Shown here: piece by piece, positions 23,455-31,891 of the stretch
Layout: the number at the start of each line of letters is the position of its first letter
Numbering within the stretch: the first letter of the stretch is position 1
NCBI GenBank assembly: GCA_026388985.1
Contig: JAPLIS010000009.1
Coordinates: forward strand, 1-42,032
Origin: Candidatus Babelota bacterium
GTDB lineage: Bacteria > Babelota > Babeliae > Babelales > Vermiphilaceae
Reading direction: 5' to 3'
DNA length: 42,032 bases
The notes under the pieces: model-generated
Told to the model about the DNA's origin: nothing
Databases searched by the model: none
What the model saw: the letters and a program-made list of their open reading frames with translations, nothing else
Translations under genes and position numbers: made by a program

Positions 23455-26175
23455 CTAGGGCATCGTAAGATTATATGCCTGACACCGTCTATTTACCGAT
23501 GACCGGTTAACGCCCAAAAAAGTAGCAATTTGATTCTGATTTTTAAAGGTGCTCCATAGCAATGTCATGGCTTGTTGATTTTTTAATGCATTTTTGCCCA
23601 AGCGAGCAATTGCCGTAAGCTCTGCATTATGTTCCCCATAGGCAGGATTAAATTGAGTTTGCGCATTGATTTCAGGATGCTGAGATTTGTGTTCAAGAAT
23701 ATAACGCACCCTTTTTTGGAGCTCATGCAGGCTGGTGGGCCGTTGGCTGTTCAGTTTACTTTTATCTTTATCAGTGAGGGTAAGAATATCTTTGAACGTG
23801 CTTGATGTTAGTTCTTGTTGCGTAAAGCCTTGCGCCACAGATTCAAGCTCTTCTTGTGATAAGGTTGCTAGTGGCGGCATGGTGAGAGTTGTTGCTTTGA
23901 GTTGATTAAACAGTTCAAGAGAAAATAGCCCATCTTGTGCTAAAGATGCCAAGTTTTGATCTGTTGAACAGATAACACGTACATTGCTGCTTTCTTTACG
24001 GTCACCTTTAAAGGTACGGAATAAGCCATAGCGAATAAATTCTGCCAGGTATTTTTGTGTTTCATTGTCCAAAAAGTGAACATTTTTGATGAGTAAGGTG
24101 CCGGTATCATGCAACTGTTCCAGCAGGGGGCGTTCGATTGGGGTGACCCCAAAGATAGGGTTAATCCCAAATAGTTTAATGGCAACATCTATATTTTTGC
24201 ACGGTGCTTGCAGCGTAATGGTATACAGTGTTTCACGCAGGCTGATATGGTGCAACAGGTCTACCGTAGCTTGTAAGTCTTGTTCAGGCACAGAAAGCAG
24301 TAATGCCTTTTTGCTTAACGCTGTTTTGAGCAGTTCTATTTTAAAATTAAGAAACAGTTCGCCTGCGCCGGGAATCAGTTGATTTATTAATTTTCCAGAC
24401 TTGGTGGTTTCAAGGTACAGTAAGTAATCACGTTCAGAGGGGTCGTGTAGTTTTTCGATTTGATTTTTAAGAATATCGGAAATATCAGGGTAAGATATGG
24501 TGATAATAATATTATTGCTTTCTAAATTCGGCACACCTGAAAGTATAAGCATGTTGCCATCAGCATCAGTTGTTTTGCCGGTCTGCGGGGCTTTATATTC
24601 TTCTACCTGTTGGGCAAGTAGTTTGCAGGCACGGGCAATAGGGTGACCCTGTTGCGTGTTGAGGTTAACTTTAAGCATTTCTTTTGCTACCTGGTTACCA
24701 AACGTAAATAGGCGATTTTTATAAAATAAAACCCCAATGTTTTTTTGTTGTGGAGAACGTACAAATGAACGAATACTTTCTTTGTACTGGCTTATTTCTT
24801 GATGCTTACGATACAGTTCTTCGTTAAGCTCTTTTTCTTGTGCAATAAGAGTGTCTATGTTTTGTTTTTTGAGTAAATTGATAATATTGCCTAAATAGCT
24901 GGCAAAAATCAGCATTTCATCATGTTCAATTTCTGTGTAAAATAGGGTAGGGCGTGCATCACGTTCAATAATAACATACGCTATCAGTTGTTCTTTTTCA
25001 TAAATGGGTAAAAATATATCGGCATTAATCGTATTTAAAAAATTAAGTATATACGTGCGTGTTGGGTGCTGTTCATAAAAGTTACTAAAAGCAACTTCGT
25101 CATAGATCATAATTTTATTGGTACGTAGCTCTGTGCATATAGTATCTTTATGGGTGGTTAAAAAAGTTTCAACCAATGATATGATCTGATTTTGTGAGGG
25201 TGTATACGCTATTTTCTGATCAGATGGTTGGCTTGAGCGCATATACAAATTTATTTTGCTAAAAGGGACGTCAAACGTTTCTTTAAAGAATTCTTGAGAA
25301 ACATGATTTAGTTCGTGTTCGTTGGTGATATGGCTTAGGCGGTTTAAAATAATTTTGAAGTTATCTATAAAGTTAATATCGATTGTCGACTGTATTTTGT
25401 CTTTAAGGTTCAAGAATCGCAGCCCCATTATTCTGCGTATAGAGTAAAAAGCAGCATAGGTGATTAATGTGGTTGATAAACTCATGAACATATAATTTCT
25501 GTTTATCCAATGTTCAAGGGAAGATATAAAAAGCGATATGATTTGGATAAAGTCAGAAGACCAGAGTGGCGCTATTATGCCTAGAATAAAAAGCTTTATT
25601 TGTTTTTTTAGAATGCGGGGTATGCTATGTGCGCGAAGCTTATTAATAGCAATAAAGACGCTTGGCAGCATGAGTACAAAAAGAGTGTAAATAGAGGTAA
25701 GAAGGCCAAGGGTTGATGTAATTTTTTTATTATAATCGATACAGAGAAGGTCAAAGATACTGATACCCATATAACATAAAAAAAACAGACAGCTTGCGCT
25801 CAACACTATTTTTTGACGTAAGGTAAACGTATTTTTTTGATCGGTTAAGCTTTCAAGAAAAAGGGCAAGAGCTTGATAAAAGGTTATGGTAAATGCCCAT
25901 GCAATATGTACAAAAGTTTTATAGATATTAACGTTTATATAGCTTTTAAATGGTACAAGTAGGTAGTTAATATCGCAGATAAGTGATGCAAGTAGCACCA
26001 GCATAAAAAAATTAATAGGGCGAGGAGAGGTTTCAGTTTGCAGTGTTCTATGGGCAAGATAAGAAAGAAAGCCACATTTAAGAGAAAATGAGAAAACAAC
26101 AATAATAAAAAGAAGTTGCGGACTGCCGATTATCAGTGCTAGTGTGTGGACAAAGTGAGTTATTGAATGTACCAT
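23455..26175 (-). CDS. 7TM peptide-receptor-like regulator with ATPase-dead NtrC domain (paralog 3)
   Basis: 906 residues with the same domains as paralog 2. Residues 251-906 (23455-25425) align without gaps to the corresponding part of paralog 2 with 21 differences, none of which restores an ATPase motif. The N-terminal seven-helix region is only about two-thirds identical, with the largest differences around TM4 and its flanking loops (residues about 110-165). The divergent 28-codon ORF and the spacing to it are the same. The HTH (QIATFLGVNRSSVNRRCQ) is nearly unchanged, so both receptors probably bind the same DNA targets while sensing different inputs. That conclusion is inference. Confidence 0.8.
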   Translation of the reverse strand: MVHSITHFVHTLALIIGSPQLLFIIVVFSFSLKCGFLSYLAHRTLQTETSPRPINFFMLVLLASLICDINYLLVPFKSYINVNIYKTFVHIAWAFTITFYQALALFLESLTDQKNTFTLRQKIVLSASCLFFLCYMGISIFDLLCIDYNKKITSTLGLLTSIYTLFVLMLPSVFIAINKLRAHSIPRILKKQIKLFILGIIAPLWSSDFIQIISLFISSLEHWINRNYMFMSLSTTLITYAAFYSIRRIMGLRFLNLKDKIQSTIDINFIDNFKIILNRLSHITNEHELNHVSQEFFKETFDVPFSKINLYMRSSQPSDQKIAYTPSQNQIISLVETFLTTHKDTICTELRTNKIMIYDEVAFSNFYEQHPTRTYILNFLNTINADIFLPIYEKEQLIAYVIIERDARPTLFYTEIEHDEMLIFASYLGNIINLLKKQNIDTLIAQEKELNEELYRKHQEISQYKESIRSFVRSPQQKNIGVLFYKNRLFTFGNQVAKEMLKVNLNTQQGHPIARACKLLAQQVEEYKAPQTGKTTDADGNMLILSGVPNLESNNIIITISYPDISDILKNQIEKLHDPSERDYLLYLETTKSGKLINQLIPGAGELFLNFKIELLKTALSKKALLLSVPEQDLQATVDLLHHISLRETLYTITLQAPCKNIDVAIKLFGINPIFGVTPIERPLLEQLHDTGTLLIKNVHFLDNETQKYLAEFIRYGLFRTFKGDRKESSNVRVICSTDQNLASLAQDGLFSLELFNQLKATTLTMPPLATLSQEELESVAQGFTQQELTSSTFKDILTLTDKDKSKLNSQRPTSLHELQKRVRYILEHKSQHPEINAQTQFNPAYGEHNAELTAIARLGKNALKNQQAMTLLWSTFKNQNQIATFLGVNRSSVNRRCQAYNLTMP

Positions 26176-26205
26176 TGCTACTTTGCTCTTGTTAGATACA
26201 TACTA

Positions 26206-26234
26206 TTGCTATTTGTGCTTCAGGACATTATACT
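26206..26234 (+). promoter_or_regulatory. Divergent promoter pair between paralog 3 and its small peptide ORF
   Basis: TTGCTA (26206-26211) and TATACT (26229-26234), 17 bases apart, precede the small ORF at 26292. The distance from the -10 to the ATG is 63 bases including the -10, the same as at the first locus. An overlapping minus-strand TATAAT faces the receptor gene. Confidence 0.6.
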
Positions 26235-26291
26235 AATAGTGGTTTTTTGTGTGATTTATAAGGTTTAAGTCATAGTCTTTAGGAGTATCTC

Positions 26292-26378
26292 ATGGAAAAA
26301 ATGAACACTGTAATGCCACTTCTTTTATCTTTAGATACAGTAGAAAATGGAACTCCCGGCTTTCCGACTGAATATTAA
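26292..26378 (+). CDS. 28-residue peptide, divergent partner of receptor paralog 3
   Basis: A 28-codon ORF begins MEKMNTVMPLLLSLDTVE and ends GTPGFPTEY. AGGAG lies seven bases before the ATG, a better site than many genes here. It has the same start, length and C-terminal P.FP motif as the ORF at 23199 but little else in common. Its 3' flank keeps the box seen downstream of the first copy. It is 85 bases ahead of nth on the same strand, with no clear terminator in between. The divergent layout resembles the short-peptide/regulator pairs of Gram-positive bacteria such as rgg-shp; no sequence relation is claimed. Confidence 0.6.
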   Translation: MEKMNTVMPLLLSLDTVENGTPGFPTEY

Positions 26379-26393
26379 TTAATCTAGCTAAAA

Positions 26394-26436
26394 TTCATCC
26401 TACCACACTTTATCTGGCAAAACAAATGCAAAAATT
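26394..26436 (+). promoter_or_regulatory. Conserved box downstream of the peptide ORF (copy 2)
   Basis: Second copy of the box at 23297-23340. It lies between the peptide ORF and nth, so it is also in a position to affect nth. Confidence 0.4.
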
Positions 26437-26463
26437 GAGTGGGTAGCACGTAAGGGCAAGCTA

Positions 26464-27141
26464 ATGGTCAATATCTATCCAGATACACAATCACGAGCGT
26501 TAGCGATAATTGATGTGCTGCGTAAAGTAACCAAAGACATGCAAAAACCGGGGGCGGTTGAAATTATCAAGGTATATGGAAAAGATCCATTTTTAGTATT
26601 AGTGAGCTGCATATTGAGCCTGCGCACTAAAGACACCGTATCAGTATCTGCATCAAAAAGACTCTTTGAGCACGCAAGAAAGCCGCATGAATTAATGCGG
26701 CTTTCTCTTTTAGAAATACAAAAATTAATATATCCTGTCGGCTTTTATCGGCAAAAGGCTCAACAGTTAGTTGAGCTTTCAGCTCGCATAGTACATCACT
26801 TTAATGGCGTAGTACCTTGCGGCGAATCTGATTTACTTTCATTACCTGGTGTGGGCCGTAAAACCATGAATTTGGTTCAGGCAGAAGGCTTTGGCATGCC
26901 GGCATTGTGTGTTGATACGCATGTGCATCGCATTTCAAATAGACTGCGGCTTGTGCAAACAAGCACACCGCAAGAAACAGAATATGCGCTCAAAGCGTTA
27001 TTGCCACAAGCTTATTGGATAGAATATAGCCGCTTGCTGGTTACCTGGGGTCAAAATATATGCACACCTACGTTGCCACACTGTTCAGTGTGTCCCTTAG
27101 CGCCAGTATGCCCACAGATAGGTGTTATCCGTAAAAGATAA
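26464..27141 (+). CDS. nth: Endonuclease III (DNA glycosylase/AP lyase)
   Basis: 225 residues. It removes oxidised pyrimidines and cuts at abasic sites in base-excision repair. The helix-hairpin-helix LPGVGRKT carries the catalytic Lys133, and VDTHVHR carries the catalytic Asp151. The C-terminal [4Fe-4S] ligands are Cys200, 207, 210 and 216 in the standard C-x6-C-x2-C-x5-C spacing. The usual SAQ(T) segment reads LSLRTKD. The ATG at 26464 is weakly served by a ribosome binding site. Confidence 0.93.
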   Translation: MVNIYPDTQSRALAIIDVLRKVTKDMQKPGAVEIIKVYGKDPFLVLVSCILSLRTKDTVSVSASKRLFEHARKPHELMRLSLLEIQKLIYPVGFYRQKAQQLVELSARIVHHFNGVVPCGESDLLSLPGVGRKTMNLVQAEGFGMPALCVDTHVHRISNRLRLVQTSTPQETEYALKALLPQAYWIEYSRLLVTWGQNICTPTLPHCSVCPLAPVCPQIGVIRKR

Positions 27142-27164
27142 GGCCCGAGATGTTCCCGGGCCTT
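27140..27164. terminator. Shared terminator between nth and thrS
   Basis: AAGGCCCG (27140-27147) and CGGGCCTT (27157-27164) form an 8-bp stem between two convergent genes. Flanking sequence is only moderately T-rich on either side. Confidence 0.7.
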
Positions 27165-27170
27165 ACTTAT

Positions 27171-28874
27171 TTAAAGTTCGGCTGCTATTTTATCTTTTAA
27201 TTGTTCAAGAGTAAGGCCGAATTCCTGTTTGCCGTTTAAATACCGAAGCGTAATGGTGTTATGTTCAACCTCTTTGTTACCCAAAACAATCATCCAGGGG
27301 ATTTGCTGTAGTTGAGCACGTTTGATTTGTCCAGAAATAGGATCTCCTGATACATCTAACTCAGCATGTATACCCCAATTAGTCAACGTGTCGAGTATGG
27401 TTTTAGCATATTCAGTTTGCTGTTCAGTGATGGTGAGCACTTTTACCTGCAAAGGGGCAATCCAGAACGGCAGTTTGCCTTTATAGTGTTCAAGTAGTAT
27501 GCCCAAAAACCGTTCAAATGAACCCAATATAACGCGATGAACCATGACCGGGCGATCTTTAATGCCCTGTGACGTAATAAAATGGAGGTCAAAGTTTTCA
27601 GGTTGAAAGAAGTCTACCTGAATGGTGCCACATTGCCACGTGCGACCCATTGAATCTTCGATGTGAAATTCAATTTTGGGGCCATAAAACGCTCCCTCTC
27701 CTTCTAATACGGTATAAGGAGTATTTGATTTTTCTAGGCTGTTTTTTAATGCCTGAGTGGCATGTTCCCACAGCTCATCATTGCCAAGGGCAGTTTTAGG
27801 TCTGGTAGAAAGATACACAATGATGGTGCTAAAGGAGAATTTTTTCAGCACATCATAGGTCATGGTGATGTTGCTTAAAATTTCTTCTTCAAGTTGTTGT
27901 TTTGAACAGAAAATGTGAGCATCATCTTGTGTGAATGCGCGTACTCTAAATAAACCGTGTAATGCGCCAGAAAGTTCATAGCGATGCACTAGGCCAAATT
28001 CTGCCAAACGTAATGGCAACTCCCGGTATGAGTGAGGGCGTTGTTTAAACACAAGCATTGCGCCAGGACAGTTCATGGGCTTGATCGCATATTCCTGTTT
28101 TTCTATCTCACAGAAATACATATTATCTTTATAGTGCGCATAATGGCCTGATTGCTTCCACAGTTCTGCACTTAACATGGCTGGGGTTGCAATCTCTTGA
28201 TAATTGGCTTTATCTAACTTAGCACGCAAAAAGGAGGTTAAGGTGTTTAAAATACGTTTGCCGCGTGGATGAAAAAAGGGAAAGCCAACTCCTTCTTCTT
28301 GAAAAGAAAACAGATCTAGTTCTCTGCCAAGGCGACGATGATCGTATTTAATGGCTTCTTCTATCCGTGTTTCATACATGCGTAATTCTTTAGCCGTTAA
28401 AAAAGCGGTACCAGAAATACGTTGTAGTGCCTGTTTTTCCCGGTCAGCACGCCAATAGGCGCCAGAAATGCTTAACAGTTTAAAATGTTGTATGTCATGG
28501 GTGCTTTCAACATGGCCACCACGGCATAGGTCATAAAAAGAGCCTTGGCGGGCTATACCTACGGTGTCACCAGGAATTTGGTCAATCAGTTCAAGTTTAA
28601 AGGGATTATCTTTATACAGTTCACGTGCATACTCTTTTGATACCTGTTCATGAGTAAGAGGAAGTTTTTGTTGTGCAATTTCATGCATGCGTTGTTCTAT
28701 AATAGGTAAATCTTCATCTTTAAAATTACGTTCAGGTAAAAAGTCGTAAAAGAATCCGGTTTTGGTTGCAGGGCCGATGGTCAGTTGGGTGTTTTGAAAC
28801 AGTTCCGTAACCGCGTGTGCTAATAAGTGGGCAGCTGAGTGGCGAAGCACTTCTAATTTTTGTTCTTGTTTCAT
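27171..28874 (-). CDS. thrS: Threonyl-tRNA synthetase lacking the TGS domain
   Basis: 567 residues against about 640 in typical bacterial ThrRS. The N-terminus starts directly at the editing domain, with HSAAHLLAH (residues 12-20) and the CRGGH zinc/editing motif, so the N-terminal TGS domain is missing. The class II catalytic core shows MNCPGAM, the motif 2 loop RAFTQDDAHIF and IQVDFFQPENFDL, and the C-terminal anticodon-binding domain ends the protein. AGGA/AAGG lies just before the ATG at 28874, and no in-frame extension that resembles TGS is seen upstream. Confidence 0.93.
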   Translation of the reverse strand: MKQEQKLEVLRHSAAHLLAHAVTELFQNTQLTIGPATKTGFFYDFLPERNFKDEDLPIIEQRMHEIAQQKLPLTHEQVSKEYARELYKDNPFKLELIDQIPGDTVGIARQGSFYDLCRGGHVESTHDIQHFKLLSISGAYWRADREKQALQRISGTAFLTAKELRMYETRIEEAIKYDHRRLGRELDLFSFQEEGVGFPFFHPRGKRILNTLTSFLRAKLDKANYQEIATPAMLSAELWKQSGHYAHYKDNMYFCEIEKQEYAIKPMNCPGAMLVFKQRPHSYRELPLRLAEFGLVHRYELSGALHGLFRVRAFTQDDAHIFCSKQQLEEEILSNITMTYDVLKKFSFSTIIVYLSTRPKTALGNDELWEHATQALKNSLEKSNTPYTVLEGEGAFYGPKIEFHIEDSMGRTWQCGTIQVDFFQPENFDLHFITSQGIKDRPVMVHRVILGSFERFLGILLEHYKGKLPFWIAPLQVKVLTITEQQTEYAKTILDTLTNWGIHAELDVSGDPISGQIKRAQLQQIPWMIVLGNKEVEHNTITLRYLNGKQEFGLTLEQLKDKIAAEL

Positions 28875-29036
28875 AGACCTTTTTCCTAACCAATGTATTG
28901 TTATAAGATTATTTTATTATAATCCTGTGTATGTCTTCTTATGATAAATGGTAGTGTAAAAATAGAGATTTGACTAGACGCTTTGTAGTAATAGAAGTTG
29001 AGATATGAATAAAAATAGTATACAGGTAAAGAGTTG

Positions 29037-29171
29037 ATGCATGTGCTGACCGGCTATACTGATCCTATTTTTTCACCCGATGGTGCTCATATTGCACTCG
29101 TTTCAATAACAGGCGTGATGCATATCAATGATGTATATAATCTAAATCTTGAGTCTATTCTGTCTTTATAA
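29037..29171 (+). pseudogene. WD40-repeat relic
   Basis: A 44-codon open frame reads LTGYTDPIFSPDGAHIALVS and continues ITGVMHINDVYN. This is the signature of a single WD40 blade (H/YTD..FSPDG..IA..S..G.....D). One blade cannot form a propeller, there is no ribosome binding site of note, and the flanks show no continuing blades, so it is most likely the remains of a larger WD40-repeat gene. The rest of 28875-29279 holds no recognisable gene. Confidence 0.45.
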
Positions 29172-29218
29172 ACGCTGTCTGCACCTATTATTTAGAGATA
29201 TAAAGTCTAATATATTGT

Positions 29219-29247
29219 TTTTGATTATATAATCATGCTATTATAAT
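29219..29247 (+). promoter_or_regulatory. Possible promoter of the carbonic anhydrase gene
   Basis: A consensus TATAAT (29242-29247) lies 17 bases after a weak TTTTGA (29219-29224). Confidence 0.4.
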
Positions 29248-29312
29248 TACATGTAGTAATTTTAACTTAGAATAGTTGCATGATTAATAGTTTATTAAAA
29301 AAGGAGAGTTTC

Positions 29313-30209
29313 ATGAAAAAGAGTATAGTTATGGCGTTATTGTGTGTGCATATGGGTGGCTTATATGCCGCGTCAGCAAATCTTGGCGAAGGGGAAATGA
29401 AAGCTCTTGGCGAAGGGGAAATGAAAGCTCTTGTGCAGGGTGCTGAAAACCAACAGCAGCCATCTGAAAAACCATTACTTTTTGATGGTGGCGGATCAGA
29501 TGACAAAATATGGGTGAAAGCATTGCAAGGCTATCAAAGATTTAAAAAAAGATATCCCATAACATCACCTTTAATGAAAAAATTGGCTACAACGCAAAAG
29601 CCGCAAATAATGGTGGTTGCCTGTTCTGATTCTCGAGTTTCTCCTGAATTGGTATTAGGTTTAGAGCCAGGAGACTTATTTATGGTACGTAACGTGGCCA
29701 ATATTGTACCGTTTAATGAATCAGGCAAAGCTGGTTATCATGGGGTAAGTGCCGCGTTAGAGTATGGTATAAACTTTTTAAAAGTTAAGCATCTTATTGT
29801 ATTGGGACATAGTAGTTGTGGCGGGATTAAGGGTGTGTTGACCGGAGTTCCTAATAACGAATTTATAACGCCATGGATTTCACAGGTAAAAGGGGCTGAT
29901 GTTGTCACTAATCCAGAGCCAACTGATCAGCAGGTAAATGATTATGCCAAAATTGCTTTAAATAAATCATATGAAAACAGCATGAAGTTTCCATGGATTA
30001 AAGATAAGGTTGATAAAGGCGAATTGATTGTGCATGTTTGGTTTTTTGATATTCAGCAAGGGAAGATTTTTACCCGCTCAAAAGATGGGCAAACGTATCA
30101 ACCCCTGAATGAAGAAGAACTCAATATTTTTTTAACAAGTAAACGGAGATCTATAAGCAATAATCAGAAACCTAAAACAGTTGCAAAATTTTTAAAGAGT
30201 CAAGCATAA
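29313..30209 (+). CDS. Secreted beta-class carbonic anhydrase
   Basis: 298 residues from the ATG at 29313, which has AGGAG at proper spacing (the ATG at 29280 has none and would spoil the signal peptide). It interconverts CO2 and bicarbonate. A signal peptide (KKSIVMALLCVHMGGLYA) implies a periplasmic or secreted enzyme, which is uncommon for the beta class. Zinc ligands are Cys104, His166 and Cys169, with the Asp106-Arg108 dyad, in CSDSRVSPE and HSSCGGIKGV. Directly after the signal peptide an 8-residue unit (LGEGEMKA) is duplicated in tandem by a 24-base repeat (29381-29428). The C-terminal tail is basic. Confidence 0.92.
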   Translation: MKKSIVMALLCVHMGGLYAASANLGEGEMKALGEGEMKALVQGAENQQQPSEKPLLFDGGGSDDKIWVKALQGYQRFKKRYPITSPLMKKLATTQKPQIMVVACSDSRVSPELVLGLEPGDLFMVRNVANIVPFNESGKAGYHGVSAALEYGINFLKVKHLIVLGHSSCGGIKGVLTGVPNNEFITPWISQVKGADVVTNPEPTDQQVNDYAKIALNKSYENSMKFPWIKDKVDKGELIVHVWFFDIQQGKIFTRSKDGQTYQPLNEEELNIFLTSKRRSISNNQKPKTVAKFLKSQA

Positions 30210-30331
30210 GTAGAAAGCTGTTTTTTTTGTGCCTAAAGCAAGAGTTCTTTGAGTTGTTGGTTGGTGACATGATACGTTGAGGGAGTACAAGAAAAAAATA
30301 TATTTAAAACATATTAATAAAGGGCTGCATA

Positions 30332-31768
30332 ATGGTAGATAATGCTGAAAAGCCTTCGTTATTAAAAAAGATATATGTGCTTGATACCAACGTGTTATTG
30401 CATGATCCCAATGCTCTATTCAGTTTTGAAGGAATACCAATTGGTATTCCTTCAGTTGTTTTAGAAGAGATTGATAATTTCAAAAAAGAAGGCACTGATC
30501 GCGGGCGTAACTCGCGTGAAACCATTCGAATTTTGGACAGCCTCAGATCAAGAGGATCTCTCAAAGATGGAGTTCTTCTTGATAATGGAAGTACCGTGAA
30601 GGTTCTTTTTTTAGAAAATGTGATACCCTCTCTTCCCTTTCAGTTAAGTATTAAAGATAATGAGATTTTATTGCATGCATTGGTATTAAAAAATAATGGG
30701 TATGATGTTAAATTTATTTCTAAAGACTTAAATGCACGGGTTAAGGCTGATGCGCTTGGTTTAGAAACAGAAGATTATTTAAAAGAATATGTAACGCAAG
30801 AAGATTTTTATCAAGGGTGGGTGCGCGTTCAAGTGCCCATGGTGCAATTAAAAGGTGAGTTTCCTCCCGTATTACATGATCTTTTGGAAGAAAAAGCTTT
30901 AGCTTTGAATCAGTTTGTGCTTGTTGAAAATCAACATAATCCTCATAATTATAAAGTTTTTAGATATATCGGCGGTAAAAATTTTAAACCTGTATATGAG
31001 CCGCAAATCAAGTGGCCACTAAGAGCACGCAATCCTCAGCAGATTATGGCATTAGATTTATTGTTTGATGAAGATATCCAGTTTGTGACCCTTATGGGTC
31101 CAGCGGGTACCGGTAAAACATTTTTAGCATTGCTGGCCGGTTTATATAAAGTGTTAATTAAAAATAAGTATCAAAAAATACTTGTTTCTCGACCGGTTAT
31201 ACCGTTGGGAAAAGATGTTGGGTTTTTGCCTGGGGAATTAAAAGAAAAATTACATAATTGGATGCTACCCATTTATGATAATATGGAATTTATAGTGCAC
31301 TCAATAAAAATGAATAGGCATGAGCATGGGACAGATGCTGGCCATGAGCCTTATAATGCGTCTAAACCAAAAGGGAAGTATAAAGATCATCACAAAGAAC
31401 ATGGTGGCCAAGAGCATAAAGGGAATGGTTTAATGTCTCTTGATGAATTGATATATCGCGGGAAAATTAGTCTTGAAGCAATTACGTATATGCGAGGTAG
31501 GTCTATTCCTTATCAATTTATTTTAATCGATGAAGCGCAAAATTTGACGCCTCATGAAGTTAAGGCATTGGTGACTAGGGTTGGTGCGGGAAGTAAAATA
31601 GTTTTGACTGGTGATCCTTATCAGATTGATTCCCCTTATTTAGATTTTAGTAGTAATGGTTTAATTACGACGAGTGAAAAATTTAAAGGGCAAGGGTTAT
31701 TTGGGTCAGTGTATTTGCCGATCAGTGAGCGAGGCGAGTTGAGTAAGATTGCCGGTGAACTGCTATAA
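30332..31768 (+). CDS. PIN-PhoH fusion ATPase (PhoH2/YlaK type)
   Basis: 478 residues. An N-terminal PIN ribonuclease domain begins YVLDTNVLLHDP, with further acidic residues at EEID, SIKDNEIL and FISKDLN. A PhoH P-loop ATPase follows, with GPAGTGKT (256-263), SRPVIPLGKDVGFLPG, FILIDEAQN and LTGDPYQID. Such fusions are linked to RNA cleavage and unwinding. Between YDNMEFIV and MSLDELIYRGKI there is a His/Lys-rich insertion of about 40 residues (325-366) absent from the usual family layout. AAGGG precedes the ATG. A terminator follows at 31817. Confidence 0.9.
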   Translation: MVDNAEKPSLLKKIYVLDTNVLLHDPNALFSFEGIPIGIPSVVLEEIDNFKKEGTDRGRNSRETIRILDSLRSRGSLKDGVLLDNGSTVKVLFLENVIPSLPFQLSIKDNEILLHALVLKNNGYDVKFISKDLNARVKADALGLETEDYLKEYVTQEDFYQGWVRVQVPMVQLKGEFPPVLHDLLEEKALALNQFVLVENQHNPHNYKVFRYIGGKNFKPVYEPQIKWPLRARNPQQIMALDLLFDEDIQFVTLMGPAGTGKTFLALLAGLYKVLIKNKYQKILVSRPVIPLGKDVGFLPGELKEKLHNWMLPIYDNMEFIVHSIKMNRHEHGTDAGHEPYNASKPKGKYKDHHKEHGGQEHKGNGLMSLDELIYRGKISLEAITYMRGRSIPYQFILIDEAQNLTPHEVKALVTRVGAGSKIVLTGDPYQIDSPYLDFSSNGLITTSEKFKGQGLFGSVYLPISERGELSKIAGELL

Positions 31769-31816
31769 TTGGTAATGGCTGGTGAGATAGTTCTTGATAC
31801 TTTTATTATGTAATTG

Positions 31817-31864
31817 AAGAAGCACAATCAAACATACTATGATTTTTGATTGTGCTTCTTTTTG
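31817..31864 (+). terminator. Terminator after the PIN-PhoH gene
   Basis: A perfect 16-bp stem (31817-31832 with 31845-31860), core GCACAATCAAA, with a 12-base loop, ending in a T-rich run. Confidence 0.88.
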
Positions 31865-31891
31865 TTTGTATGAGTAGGTTTGCAATAAAAA

